Assembly (NCBI RefSeq): GCF_003387615.1
Contig: NZ_QUNS01000006.1
Span: forward strand, 163,958 to 227,957
Source: Tenacibaculum gallaicum
Lineage (GTDB): Bacteria > Bacteroidota > Bacteroidia > Flavobacteriales > Flavobacteriaceae
Length of the DNA: 64,000 nt
Direction of reading: 5' to 3'
Shown here piece after piece: positions 1 through 8,012 of the stretch (the first letter of the stretch is position 1; each line of letters starts with the position of its first letter). A program made the translations under genes and the position numbers. The notes beneath the pieces are model-generated. The model saw nothing but the letters and a program-made list of their open reading frames with translations, made no database searches and had not been told where the DNA came from.

Positions 1-1
1 A

Positions 2-184
2 AGTTTATTAACATCTATTCCAGAACAAGTAATATTCCCTTTTTATCAGCAAATAAATGGAGCTACTATAGAGTACACTTTAGAAACTGACAAAAGCTTA
101 ACAATAACGTTAAAAGTTCCTAAAAATAACGAATACTATCTTTTTGGAGTTCAGTATCAAAATGTAGAGGAATTGTTAACTTAA
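2..184 (+). CDS. 3' end of an unidentified protein gene
   Basis: The reading frame is open from the left edge and stops at TAA 182-184, giving the last 60 residues of a protein. The visible part alternates hydrophobic and polar residues (for example VIFPFYQQING and YTLETDKSLTITLKV), which suggests beta structure. The tail ends NVEELLT. I do not recognise the family. It converges on the minus-strand regulator that ends at 195, with only 10 nt between the two stops and no obvious terminator. Confidence 0.55.
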   Translation, partial: SLLTSIPEQVIFPFYQQINGATIEYTLETDKSLTITLKVPKNNEYYLFGVQYQNVEELLT

Positions 185-194
185 TACTTAAAAA

Positions 195-1880
195 TTAAGA
201 AGACTTATAGCTATTTACCTTTACTAATTCTTTTATAAAATAAGATGGTTTTAGGCCTGTATGTTTAAAAAACGCCTTAGAAAAAGATTCAGCATTTTTA
301 AAACCAACTTCTTGTGCGATGGCTTTTATAGTATATTTCCTCCACAGAGTATCATTTTTAAGTTTTTCAATCGCGTATTTAATTCTAAGTTGATTGACAT
401 AATTAGAAAAAGAAGTGTTTTTATATTGATTAATGACTTTTGATAAATAGCTAGTATTAGTATCTAACCGGTCAGCCAATAGTTGTAAGTTGATTTTAGA
501 GTCTAAAAAATCTGTGTTTTTTTCAAAAGTTTCAAGCCCTTTCATAATAGCGCTAATTGTTTCATAAGAAAGTTCGTATTTGTTGGTCGTTTTTGTAACA
601 GGCTGTATTTCTTCTTTATCTACAACTTCTTTTTGATTAACTAATGCTATAAAACGCTTTTTAAAAGTTCTCTTTCTTTTAATTTGATACCCTATTAAAA
701 CAAATGATAGTAGTAATAAAGAAATATAAATTATTTTATTTTTTCTAGACTCACCTACTTCATTTTCTAGTTTCTCTATAACCTGTTTCTTTTCTAATAT
801 TAGGTTAGGGATGTCGTATTCTTCAGTAAACGTTTTATTGATTTTATTTTTTTCATTTAAATTGAATTTTTTTAATTCTAATAATCTATTTATGTAAAAT
901 AATTGCTTCTTTAAATTATTTTTTGCTTTGTAGTGTTTTAAAAGAAACTTAAAACTGTCTTCTAATCTTTTAGAAGATATATTTTTTATAGAATAAATAG
1001 AATCAGCTTTTTTATGATATTTTAAAGAATAACTATAATTATTAATAGAATCATAAGTTATACCTATAAGGCTGTATGTTTGATTAAGTAAAACATAGTT
1101 TTCATCTTCTGTTATAATTGGTACAAATCGAAGAAACCCAGTAAGGGCTTTTTCATATTTTTTATTATCAAAATCAATCAACGACCTCATAAAATAAGAA
1201 AAGTTTTCGAAAAGAGTATCTCTTGATTCTATACTTGCTCTAATGCTTTTTTCATTATAGTAATATGCTGAATCTAAGCTTCCTTTTCTTAAATGTATTG
1301 AGGTTATATTGTTAAGCAAAGAAAGGTATTCACTTGTCTTATGTAGCTTGTTCTTATTTTTAAGATAATTAAAAGCTTTTAGATAAAAAAAGAGAGCATT
1401 TTCTTTTTCATCTACTGACGACTTTATCAAACCTAAGTACATGTTTTTGTATGCGCTAGTGTAACCTTCTGCATTATCAATTAAAAGAAATTCTTTAAGA
1501 GCTTCACCATTTCTTCTTCTATGGAAGAAAAACTTTCCTTTACGAAAGTGGATAATTGAAGGGTATTTTTTTGAAAGATATTTTTTAGTTATTTCAATTA
1601 ACGAGTCACAAAAATTTAAATAAATATTCTCATCATTTAAAATATCTGCTAATAAGTATTTTCCATTCAACATTTCTAATGTGTCTTTTTCATGTAAAGC
1701 TTTTCTATATTTTGCTTTTGCGTAAATAACAGCTTTTAATGTATCAGGTTTACTATTATAAAATAAATCGGATAATTCTTGAAAACTTTTTCTTAGTAAG
1801 GTGTCTTGTTTTATATGATTTTGAGAATAAACTTTTAAACTTAATCCAATAACTAGGAGTAAAACAAATATCTTTTTCAT
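195..1880 (-). CDS. AraC-type regulator with TPR-like sensor region and one membrane helix
   Basis: 561 residues. An N-terminal hydrophobic segment (about 1-19) resembles a signal or anchor. Residues about 30-370 are alpha-helical with TPR-like spacing. A membrane helix (about 378-397) is followed by a basic stretch. The C-terminus (about 455-555) is an AraC double helix-turn-helix, with LADRLDTNTSYLSKVIN and IAQEVGFKNAESFSKAF as the two HTH cores. This is the common Bacteroidota layout of a periplasmic TPR region linked through the membrane to a cytoplasmic AraC domain. Ligand and targets are unknown. The gene is monocistronic as far as can be seen. Its promoter region contains a perfect 24-bp palindrome that could be an operator. 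Confidence 0.85.
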   Translation of the reverse strand: MKKIFVLLLVIGLSLKVYSQNHIKQDTLLRKSFQELSDLFYNSKPDTLKAVIYAKAKYRKALHEKDTLEMLNGKYLLADILNDENIYLNFCDSLIEITKKYLSKKYPSIIHFRKGKFFFHRRRNGEALKEFLLIDNAEGYTSAYKNMYLGLIKSSVDEKENALFFYLKAFNYLKNKNKLHKTSEYLSLLNNITSIHLRKGSLDSAYYYNEKSIRASIESRDTLFENFSYFMRSLIDFDNKKYEKALTGFLRFVPIITEDENYVLLNQTYSLIGITYDSINNYSYSLKYHKKADSIYSIKNISSKRLEDSFKFLLKHYKAKNNLKKQLFYINRLLELKKFNLNEKNKINKTFTEEYDIPNLILEKKQVIEKLENEVGESRKNKIIYISLLLLSFVLIGYQIKRKRTFKKRFIALVNQKEVVDKEEIQPVTKTTNKYELSYETISAIMKGLETFEKNTDFLDSKINLQLLADRLDTNTSYLSKVINQYKNTSFSNYVNQLRIKYAIEKLKNDTLWRKYTIKAIAQEVGFKNAESFSKAFFKHTGLKPSYFIKELVKVNSYKSS

Positions 1881-1901
1881 AAAAAATAATTAAATAGAGG
1901 C

Positions 1902-1932
1902 CAAAAGTACCAAAAAATCATGATTTTTTGGT
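1902..1932 (-). promoter_or_regulatory. promoter of the AraC/TPR gene with a perfect palindrome in its spacer
   Basis: On the minus strand TACTTTTG (1909-1902) matches the Bacteroidota -7 box TAnnTTTG, 22 nt before the ATG. Immediately upstream lies a perfect 24-bp palindrome, half-site ACCAAAAAATCA (1909-1920) plus its complement (1921-1932), which fills the spacer where the -33 box should be. No clear TTG is present at -33. A regulator could bind the palindrome, possibly the encoded protein itself; that is inference. It could also form a hairpin in RNA crossing the site. Confidence 0.45.
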
Positions 1933-2004
1933 TTTTATTAATATGTTGTAAATAAGTGTTTTATTCGTTTTTAAAAGTCGTTTTTTATAAAATACGTGTA
2001 CAAC

Positions 2005-2021
2005 TGTTTGTGTATCAAACA
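2005..2021. repeat. short inverted repeat
   Basis: TGTTTG (2005-2010) and CAAACA (2016-2021) are separated by 5 nt. It lies in the 323-nt gene-free stretch 1881-2203, which also contains the palindrome at 1909-1932, the long-stem element at 2051-2135 and the transketolase promoter. I see no open reading frame there. Confidence 0.3.
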
Positions 2022-2050
2022 AACAAATAAGTTATTTGAATCACGTAAAT

Positions 2051-2135
2051 AAAGGGTTCAATAACGATTCATTTAGAAAAGGGAAAATTAAACGAAAAAG
2101 AAAACGTAACTCACTTGAACCCTTTTTCTTTTTAC
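2051..2135 (+). ncRNA. candidate small RNA or long-loop terminator
   Basis: AAAGGGTTCAA (2051-2061) is perfectly complementary to TTGAACCCTTT (2115-2125). The 11-bp stem encloses 53 purine-rich nucleotides and is followed by a T-rich run (CCCTTTTTCTTTTTAC). No plus-strand gene ends upstream that would need a terminator, since the neighbour is on the minus strand. A short independent transcript ending here is therefore possible. I found no good promoter for it. Confidence 0.3.
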
Positions 2136-2151
2136 TTAAATAAAAAAGTAA

Positions 2152-2182
2152 TTGCTCATTTTTACATAATCAATTACATTTG
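2152..2182 (+). promoter_or_regulatory. promoter of the transketolase gene
   Basis: TTG (2152-2154), 20 nt spacer, then TACATTTG (2175-2182), a full match to the Bacteroidota consensus TTG-N17-23-TAnnTTTG. The start codon is 21 nt downstream. Confidence 0.65.
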
Positions 2183-2203
2183 TGGGCATAAAACAAAACA
2201 ATA

Positions 2204-3049
2204 ATGCCAACAACACAACAATTACAAGAGTTTACACAACAAGTTCGTAGAGACATCGTACGCATGGTACATGCTGTAAATTCAGGACATCCAGGAGGTT
2301 CTTTAGGATGTGCAGAATTTTTTACGTGTTTATACCAAGAAATCATGGACTATTCTACTGATTTTTCTATGGATGGTAAAAACGAAGATTTATTCTTTTT
2401 ATCAAACGGGCATATTTCGCCAGTTTATTATAGTGTTTTAGCCCGTAGTGGATTTTTTCCGGTAGCGGAGTTAGCTACTTTTAGAAAATTAGACTCTCGT
2501 TTACAAGGACACCCAACTACACACGAGCATTTACCAGGAATACGCATTGCTTCAGGATCGTTAGGTCAAGGTATGAGTGTTGCTATTGGTGCAGCTCAAG
2601 CAAAAAAGTTAGACGGCGACAACAAAGTGGTATATTCATTACATGGTGATGGGGAATTACAAGAAGGTCAAGTTTGGGAAGCTGTAATGTATGCTGCAGC
2701 TAAAAAAGTCGACAACTTAATCTCTACAGTAGATGTAAACGAAAAACAAATTGATGGTTCTACGGATGAAGTTTTAGCTATGGGAAGCTTAAAAGCTAAA
2801 TTTGAAGCTTTTGGTTGGGATGTTGTAGAAATTGCTGAAGGTAATAATATAGAAGCTGTTTTAGCAGGAATGGCAGAAGCAAAGTCACGTACAGGAAACG
2901 GAAAGGCAGTTTGTGTATTATTACGTACAGAAATGGGGAATGGAGTTGACTTTATGATGCATACACATGCATGGCATGGTAAAGCACCTAACGATGAACA
3001 GTTAGAAGTTGCTTTAACTCAAAATACAGAAACTTTAGGAGATTACTAA
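2204..3049 (+). CDS. tkt: transketolase, N-terminal (thiamine diphosphate-binding) subunit
   Basis: 281 residues, the usual size of the separate N-terminal half of a split transketolase. Visible motifs are SGHPGG near residue 30 and the thiamine-diphosphate/Mg binding core GDGELQEGQVWEA near 150. Transketolase moves two-carbon units in the non-oxidative pentose phosphate pathway. In split systems the pyrimidine-binding C-terminal half (about 310-320 residues) normally follows directly. Here a strong terminator follows and the next gene is bshA, so the partner is not in this window. The start follows a consensus promoter. Confidence 0.92.
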   Translation: MPTTQQLQEFTQQVRRDIVRMVHAVNSGHPGGSLGCAEFFTCLYQEIMDYSTDFSMDGKNEDLFFLSNGHISPVYYSVLARSGFFPVAELATFRKLDSRLQGHPTTHEHLPGIRIASGSLGQGMSVAIGAAQAKKLDGDNKVVYSLHGDGELQEGQVWEAVMYAAAKKVDNLISTVDVNEKQIDGSTDEVLAMGSLKAKFEAFGWDVVEIAEGNNIEAVLAGMAEAKSRTGNGKAVCVLLRTEMGNGVDFMMHTHAWHGKAPNDEQLEVALTQNTETLGDY

Positions 3050-3068
3050 AGATATAATCAATACCATA

Positions 3069-3104
3069 AACGCCATTACGAATTACGTAATGGCGTTTTT
3101 TTTT
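3069..3104 (+). terminator. terminator of the transketolase gene
   Basis: Perfect 12-bp stem AACGCCATTACG (3069-3080) / CGTAATGGCGTT (3086-3097), 5-nt loop, then T run to 3104. Confidence 0.9.
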
Positions 3105-3186
3105 ATGAAAAACTTTACAAAAAAAAGTAAGTAATACCGTAAATTTACGTCTGTAATCATATTCAAAAAATAATCAACAGATACAG

Positions 3187-4317
3187 ATGAAAATAGGAAT
3201 TGTATGTTACCCTACCTTTGGAGGAAGTGGAGTAGTGGCGACCGAATTAGGAATGGCATTAGCAGATAAAGGGCATGAAGTACATTTTATAACTTACAAT
3301 CAGCCTGTTCGATTAGATTTCTTTTCTCATCGTTTACATTTTCATGAAGTTGTTTTAGAAGAATATCCACTATTTCAATATCAGCCTTATGAATTAGCTT
3401 TATCAAGTAAAATGGTAGAAGTAGTTCAAAAATATGAACTTGAAGTGTTACATGTACATTATGCTATTCCGCATGCATACGCTGCCTATATGGCAAAAAA
3501 AATGCTTGAAGATAAAAGTATTGATATAAAAGTAGTAACAACACTACACGGTACGGATATTACTTTGGTAGGAAGTCATCCAACCTATAAAACTGCTGTA
3601 GAGTTTAGTATAAACAAATCAGATGAAGTAACAGCTGTATCCAATAGCTTAAAAGAAGATACACTTCGATTATTTAATATTGAAAAAGATATTAAAGTAG
3701 TATACAACTTTATTGATGGAGAAAAATATGACAAGGCGCATGAAGGAGAGTGTAAAAGAGAAGCGTTGGCACAACCCGAAGAGAGAATTTTAACACATAT
3801 AAGTAATTTTAGACCTGTAAAACGAACCGATGATGTAATTCGAATTTTTAATAAGGTTCAAAAAGAAATTCCTTCAAAATTACTAATGGTTGGTGATGGT
3901 CCTGAACGTTTAAAAGCGGAGAATTTAGCTAAAGAATTACAAATAGAAGATAAAGTACTATTTATGGGAAATAGTACAGAAGTAGCAAAAATATTATGCT
4001 ATACAGATGTGTTTTTATTACCGTCTGAAACGGAAAGTTTTGGGTTGGCAGCCTTAGAAGCCATGGCAGCAAGTACACCTGTTATTTCTACAAATACAGG
4101 AGGGTTACCAGAAGTAAACATTAATGGTAAAACAGGTTTTTTAAGCGAATTAGGCGATATTGACGGTATGGCTAACAATGCTATTGATATTTTGAAAGAT
4201 GATGTGGTTTTAAATAAATTTAAAGAAAACGCTAAAGAACATATTAAGCTATTTTCACTAGATAATATTCTACCAGCTTATGAGAAACTCTATAAAAAAT
4301 GTTCAGTAGAAGCATAA
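3187..4317 (+). CDS. bshA: N-acetyl-alpha-D-glucosaminyl L-malate synthase
   Basis: 376 residues, a GT4-type glycosyltransferase of normal BshA length. The N-terminus MKIGIVCYPTFGGSGVVATE is highly characteristic of BshA. The C-terminal nucleotide-sugar half carries the family motif SETESFGLAALEAMA (about 280-295). BshA joins UDP-GlcNAc to L-malate in the first step of bacillithiol synthesis, which is common in Flavobacteriaceae. BshB and BshC are not in this window. The gene stands alone between a terminator and a patatin-like gene 40 nt downstream on the same strand. Confidence 0.93.
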   Translation: MKIGIVCYPTFGGSGVVATELGMALADKGHEVHFITYNQPVRLDFFSHRLHFHEVVLEEYPLFQYQPYELALSSKMVEVVQKYELEVLHVHYAIPHAYAAYMAKKMLEDKSIDIKVVTTLHGTDITLVGSHPTYKTAVEFSINKSDEVTAVSNSLKEDTLRLFNIEKDIKVVYNFIDGEKYDKAHEGECKREALAQPEERILTHISNFRPVKRTDDVIRIFNKVQKEIPSKLLMVGDGPERLKAENLAKELQIEDKVLFMGNSTEVAKILCYTDVFLLPSETESFGLAALEAMAASTPVISTNTGGLPEVNINGKTGFLSELGDIDGMANNAIDILKDDVVLNKFKENAKEHIKLFSLDNILPAYEKLYKKCSVEA

Positions 4318-4357
4318 AAATTATACTATCTTAAAAAAAGCTAATAAATAGAGAAAG

Positions 4358-5152
4358 ATGATTAAAGAAAAGTACCAATGTTCTCTTGAAAAAATAAAAA
4401 CTTTAGACACTAAAGTACCTATAAATTTAGTGCTAAGTGGAGGAGCAGAAAAAGGAGTAGCACATATTGCTTTATTAGAAAAACTGGAAGAGTTAAATAT
4501 TAAAATTAATGCTATTTCGACTTGTAGTTCAGGTTCTTTAGTAGGATCTATGTATGCTTCTGGTATGAGACCAAAAGAAATATTAAACTTTTTTAAAACG
4601 ACTGAGATATTTCAATTTTCTTGGATAACAATAGCTAAACCAGGAATTTTTAATTCCTCCAATTATGCAAGATTAATTGAAGACAAAATTAAATCCACAT
4701 TTGAAGAGTTAAAGATACCCTTAACGGTTTCCACAACTAATTTAAATAGAGGAACCACTCAGTATTTTCATGAAGGTTATTTACTAAAACCTGTATTAGC
4801 CTCATGTGCATTACCAGGCTTATTCAACCCTGTAAGGATAGATGGTATGCTTTACTCTGATGGTGGAATTATAGATAACTTTCCAACCACACCATTTAAA
4901 GATTCAGAATATCCCATTATTGGAAGTTATGTGGTGTATCCTTCAGAAAAAACAAGCGAAGAGTTGAATACCACCTTAAAAGTTTTAGCCCATACATCTA
5001 AATTATTAATGTTATCTTCTGAAGAGCATAAGTTTTTTAAAACATACGCTACTATTTGTTTTCCTTTAGGAGAATACAGTGGGTTTAGCACAAAAGAAGT
5101 AGATGCTATTTATGAAACAGCTAAAAAGTATATAAACGGAAGACTAAAATAA
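4358..5152 (+). CDS. patatin-like phospholipase family protein, altered nucleophile elbow
   Basis: 264 residues with a patatin fold: oxyanion loop GGAEKG at 28-33, nucleophile region TCSSG at 55-59, and DGG at 168-170 providing the catalytic Asp. The Ser-Asp dyad (Ser57, Asp168) is therefore present. The usual GxSxG elbow has lost its first glycine (T55-C-S-S-G). The family hydrolyses acyl esters of lipids; the substrate here is unknown. There is no signal peptide, so it is probably cytoplasmic. It lies 40 nt downstream of bshA and may be cotranscribed. It converges on aroB. Confidence 0.82.
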   Translation: MIKEKYQCSLEKIKTLDTKVPINLVLSGGAEKGVAHIALLEKLEELNIKINAISTCSSGSLVGSMYASGMRPKEILNFFKTTEIFQFSWITIAKPGIFNSSNYARLIEDKIKSTFEELKIPLTVSTTNLNRGTTQYFHEGYLLKPVLASCALPGLFNPVRIDGMLYSDGGIIDNFPTTPFKDSEYPIIGSYVVYPSEKTSEELNTTLKVLAHTSKLLMLSSEEHKFFKTYATICFPLGEYSGFSTKEVDAIYETAKKYINGRLK

Positions 5153-5174
5153 AGAAAAGAGGTGTAAAAACTCT

Positions 5175-6233
5175 TTATGAATTATAAAACTGTAAACTCT
5201 CTTTGATTAATTCATCAGAAGCCTTACTATTTATTTTAAAGCTTTCATAATCGTTAAGGAGTACAAAGTTAATTTCTCCACCAACATTCTTTTTATCATG
5301 TTTCATCAACTCAAGAATTGGCTGAAAATCATCTTCAGATAAACTAACTTTACCATATATTTTAATAATAGCTTCTTTTATTTCAAACACTTTATCTTCT
5401 GGGAAGTTTAAAACTTTTGAAGATAAGTAAGCTTCACAAACCATTCCAATAGCAATAGCCTCACCATGTGTTAAAGTTTCTTTTTCAGGAGCTTCTAAAA
5501 AATATGATTCTACACCATGACCAATGGTATGTCCCCAGTTTAACACCTTACGAACCCCTTGTTCTTTAGGATCCTCTAAAACAACTTCATTTTTAATTTC
5601 TATTGAACGATGAATCAAGTCAACAATATTGAGTTTATCGTTATTTTTAATTTCGTTAAATAATTGAATGTCGTGTGTCATTCCATATTTAATGATTTCC
5701 GCAGTACCAGAACGAATTTCCCTTGCGGTAACTGTATGTAAATATTCAGGATCTATAATTATTAATTCTGGATTTGCAAATACTCCAATTTGATTTTTTA
5801 AAACCCCTAAATCAACACCTGTTTTACCACCAACAGAAGCATCTACCATACTCAACAAAGTAGTAGGAATATTTACAAAGTCAATTCCACGCTTAAATGT
5901 AGAAGCAACAAAACCACCCAAATCAGTAATAACACCTCCACCTAAGGTAATTAATAAGCTTTTTCTATCAGAACCTAATTCAGTCATTACATTCCATACA
6001 CCCATACAGGTTTCCATATTTTTATGAACCTCGCCAGCATCAATTTGAATGACTTCAATAGGTTTATCGGTAGCAAATAACTGTATAAATCGAGGATAGC
6101 AACAATCTAAAGTGTTGTCATCCACTAAAATAAAAACTGAAGAATAGTTTTTACTAGAAATTAAAGAAGTTAATTCATTATACCCTTTTTCATTAAAATG
6201 AATAGGGTATGTTGCTGCGTTAATTGTGGTCAT
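5175..6233 (-). CDS. aroB: 3-dehydroquinate synthase
   Basis: 352 residues, normal length. It contains the NAD-binding glycine-rich core TLGGGVITDLGGFVAS, the DASVGGKTGVD motif and the zinc-site segments LNWGHTIGHGVE and THGEAIAIGM. The enzyme converts DAHP to 3-dehydroquinate, step two of the shikimate pathway. The gene is separate from other aro genes here. It ends 22 nt from the convergent patatin-like gene, where a weak 6-bp stem lies. Confidence 0.95.
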   Translation of the reverse strand: MTTINAATYPIHFNEKGYNELTSLISSKNYSSVFILVDDNTLDCCYPRFIQLFATDKPIEVIQIDAGEVHKNMETCMGVWNVMTELGSDRKSLLITLGGGVITDLGGFVASTFKRGIDFVNIPTTLLSMVDASVGGKTGVDLGVLKNQIGVFANPELIIIDPEYLHTVTAREIRSGTAEIIKYGMTHDIQLFNEIKNNDKLNIVDLIHRSIEIKNEVVLEDPKEQGVRKVLNWGHTIGHGVESYFLEAPEKETLTHGEAIAIGMVCEAYLSSKVLNFPEDKVFEIKEAIIKIYGKVSLSEDDFQPILELMKHDKKNVGGEINFVLLNDYESFKINSKASDELIKESLQFYNS

Positions 6234-6296
6234 AATAACAAAAAAATATAAGGCGAAATTAAATAGAAAAAATTAAAATATATCAGTCTACTCAAT

Positions 6297-6304
6297 TATA
6301 TTTG
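6297..6304 (+). promoter_or_regulatory. -7 box upstream of proline dehydrogenase
   Basis: TATATTTG matches TAnnTTTG, 35 nt before the ATG. No clear TTG at the -33 distance. Confidence 0.4.
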
Positions 6305-6339
6305 TCTCAATAAATTAAAGATATAATATTACCTCGATA

Positions 6340-7503
6340 ATGAGACTTTTTGACAATACAGAAACTGCTTTTAAATTAAAATCTGACTCAGAGTTAGAAC
6401 GTGCATATTTTTTGTTTAAAATGATTCAGAACCAACCAATGGTTCGAATAGGTACTGCGGTAACAAATTTTGCTTTAAAAGCACATTTACCAGTTGAAGG
6501 GTTAATCCGTTCAACAGTTTTTGATCATTTTTGTGGAGGAGTAAGTGAAGATGATTGCTTACCAAATATCGAAAAAATGTACGAGCAAGGTAACGTACAT
6601 AGTATTTTAGATTATTCAGTAGAAGGTAAAGAAGATGAAGCGCAGTTTGATGACGCTTTAAAAATGACGTTAAAAACGATTAATTTTGCTGAAGAGAAGC
6701 AATCTATTCCTTATGCTGTTTTTAAACCAACTGGTTTTGGTCGTTTTGCTTTATATCAAAAATTAACAGAAGGAAAAGAATTAACTTCAGAAGAAAAAGT
6801 AGAGTGGGATAGAGTTGTAGAACGTTTTCACATTGTGTGTAAAGCAGCAAAAATAAAAGATGTTCCGTTATTAATAGATGCAGAAGAAAGTTGGATGCAA
6901 GATGCGGCTGATGATTTAATTGAAGAATTAATGGAAATCTACAATAAAGAAAAAGCCATTGTTTTTAATACATTACAAATGTACCGTCATGATCGTATGG
7001 AGTATCTTCGAAATTTACACAAAAGAGCACATCAAAAAGGATATCATATCGGAATGAAAGTTGTTCGTGGTGCTTATATGGAAAAAGAGCGAGAAAGAGC
7101 CAAAGAAAATGGTTATGAATCTCCTATTTGTGTAGATAAACAAGCAACTGACGACAATTATAACGAAGCTGTTCGTTATATGATGAATCACAAGAACATG
7201 GCAATTTTTGCAGGAACTCATAATGAAGAAAGCTCATACTTATTGATGGATTTAGCCAAAGAACACAATATTACAGCTAACGATAAGCGTATGTGGTTTG
7301 GTCAATTATATGGAATGAGTGATCATATTAGTTTTAATTTAGCTAAAGAAGGATATAATGTTGCAAAATACGTTCCTTTTGGACCCGTTCGTGATGTGAT
7401 GCCATATTTAATACGTAGAGCAGAAGAAAATACTTCAGTTGCAGGACAAACTTCAAGAGAATTGAACTTACTTAAAACTGAAAAAGCACGTAGAAAGCTT
7501 TAA
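6340..7503 (+). CDS. proline dehydrogenase
   Basis: 387 residues, the monofunctional bacterial size; the partner P5C dehydrogenase is not fused and not in this window. Segments typical of the PRODH TIM barrel are VFKPTGFGR, LIDAEESWMQ, VFNTLQMYRHD, GMKVVRGAYMEKER and FGQLYGMSDHISF, ending with FGPVRDVMPYLIRRAEEN. It oxidises proline to pyrroline-5-carboxylate with FAD and passes electrons to quinone. Its stop overlaps the ATG of the next gene by one base (TAATG), so the two are translationally coupled. Confidence 0.93.
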   Translation: MRLFDNTETAFKLKSDSELERAYFLFKMIQNQPMVRIGTAVTNFALKAHLPVEGLIRSTVFDHFCGGVSEDDCLPNIEKMYEQGNVHSILDYSVEGKEDEAQFDDALKMTLKTINFAEEKQSIPYAVFKPTGFGRFALYQKLTEGKELTSEEKVEWDRVVERFHIVCKAAKIKDVPLLIDAEESWMQDAADDLIEELMEIYNKEKAIVFNTLQMYRHDRMEYLRNLHKRAHQKGYHIGMKVVRGAYMEKERERAKENGYESPICVDKQATDDNYNEAVRYMMNHKNMAIFAGTHNEESSYLLMDLAKEHNITANDKRMWFGQLYGMSDHISFNLAKEGYNVAKYVPFGPVRDVMPYLIRRAEENTSVAGQTSRELNLLKTEKARRKL

Positions 7504-7811
7504 TGAATACAGTTGATGAAATAAAAGAAGCAATCTATAAAAATAAAAAAAGATTAGCTAAAGAGCTCCAAGAAAGTAGGGAGCTTCTTTTTCTTGTGAG
7601 AAAATCGCTAACTACATCATTAACAGACGAAGAAAAGGCAAAAGTAAAAGAACAAACACTCGATATTTGTAAAGCTATTCCAGCTTTTGCTGTGTTTATG
7701 CTTCCTGGTGGGGCTTTACTTTTGCCTTTACTTATAAAATTAATTCCTGATATTTTACCAAGTGCTTTTAAAGCAGATGATGAGGAATTAGAAGATTCTA
7801 ACCCAGAATAA
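7503..7811 (+). CDS. small LETM1-like protein
   Basis: 102 residues. A charged N-terminal half (likely helix or coiled coil) is followed by a hydrophobic segment, FMLPGGALLLPLLIKLIP, and then DILPSAF. That part resembles the LETM1 core, where a hydrophobic segment ends in KLFPNMLPSTF; this is recalled family knowledge, not a search. The tail is acidic. LETM1 acts in mitochondrial K+/H+ homeostasis; the role of short bacterial versions is not known to me. The ATG overlaps the stop of proline dehydrogenase. Confidence 0.65.
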   Translation: MNTVDEIKEAIYKNKKRLAKELQESRELLFLVRKSLTTSLTDEEKAKVKEQTLDICKAIPAFAVFMLPGGALLLPLLIKLIPDILPSAFKADDEELEDSNPE

Positions 7812-7937
7812 TATTTTTCAAACTCCAATATTTACAATTTTATCCTAAAAAAGAAGTTAATTAAAATTACTTGAATCTCTTTTAAAACAAGAGAAAAGTA
7901 CATAAAATGATGTTTTTATAAAGCTTCGAATGAAACA

Positions 7938-7975
7938 TTACGAATTCATAAATAAAAATTCGTAATTCATAAATA
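7938..7975. repeat. AT-rich inverted and direct repeat upstream of typA
   Basis: TTACGAATT (7938-7946) is inverted at AATTCGTAA (7957-7965), and AATTCATAAATA occurs directly at 7943-7954 and 7964-7975. It ends 10 nt before the typA -7 box, a position suited to a regulator. Similar ATTACGAATT-type palindromes occur near 3073 and 14526. The rest of 7812-8012 shows nothing else clear. Confidence 0.4.
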
Positions 7976-7984
7976 ATAAAACAC

Positions 7985-7992
7985 TACTTTTG
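7985..7992 (+). promoter_or_regulatory. -7 box of the typA promoter
   Basis: TACTTTTG matches TAnnTTTG, 20 nt before the ATG. The upstream -33 candidate is only TTCG (7959-7962), inside the inverted repeat. Confidence 0.5.
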
Positions 7993-8012
7993 CAGCTTCA
8001 AAATAAGCACGA

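Noticed and set aside
7015..7221. Minus-strand frame opposite proline dehydrogenase
   Set aside because: Antisense shadow of a clearly conserved gene; composition is a complement artefact.
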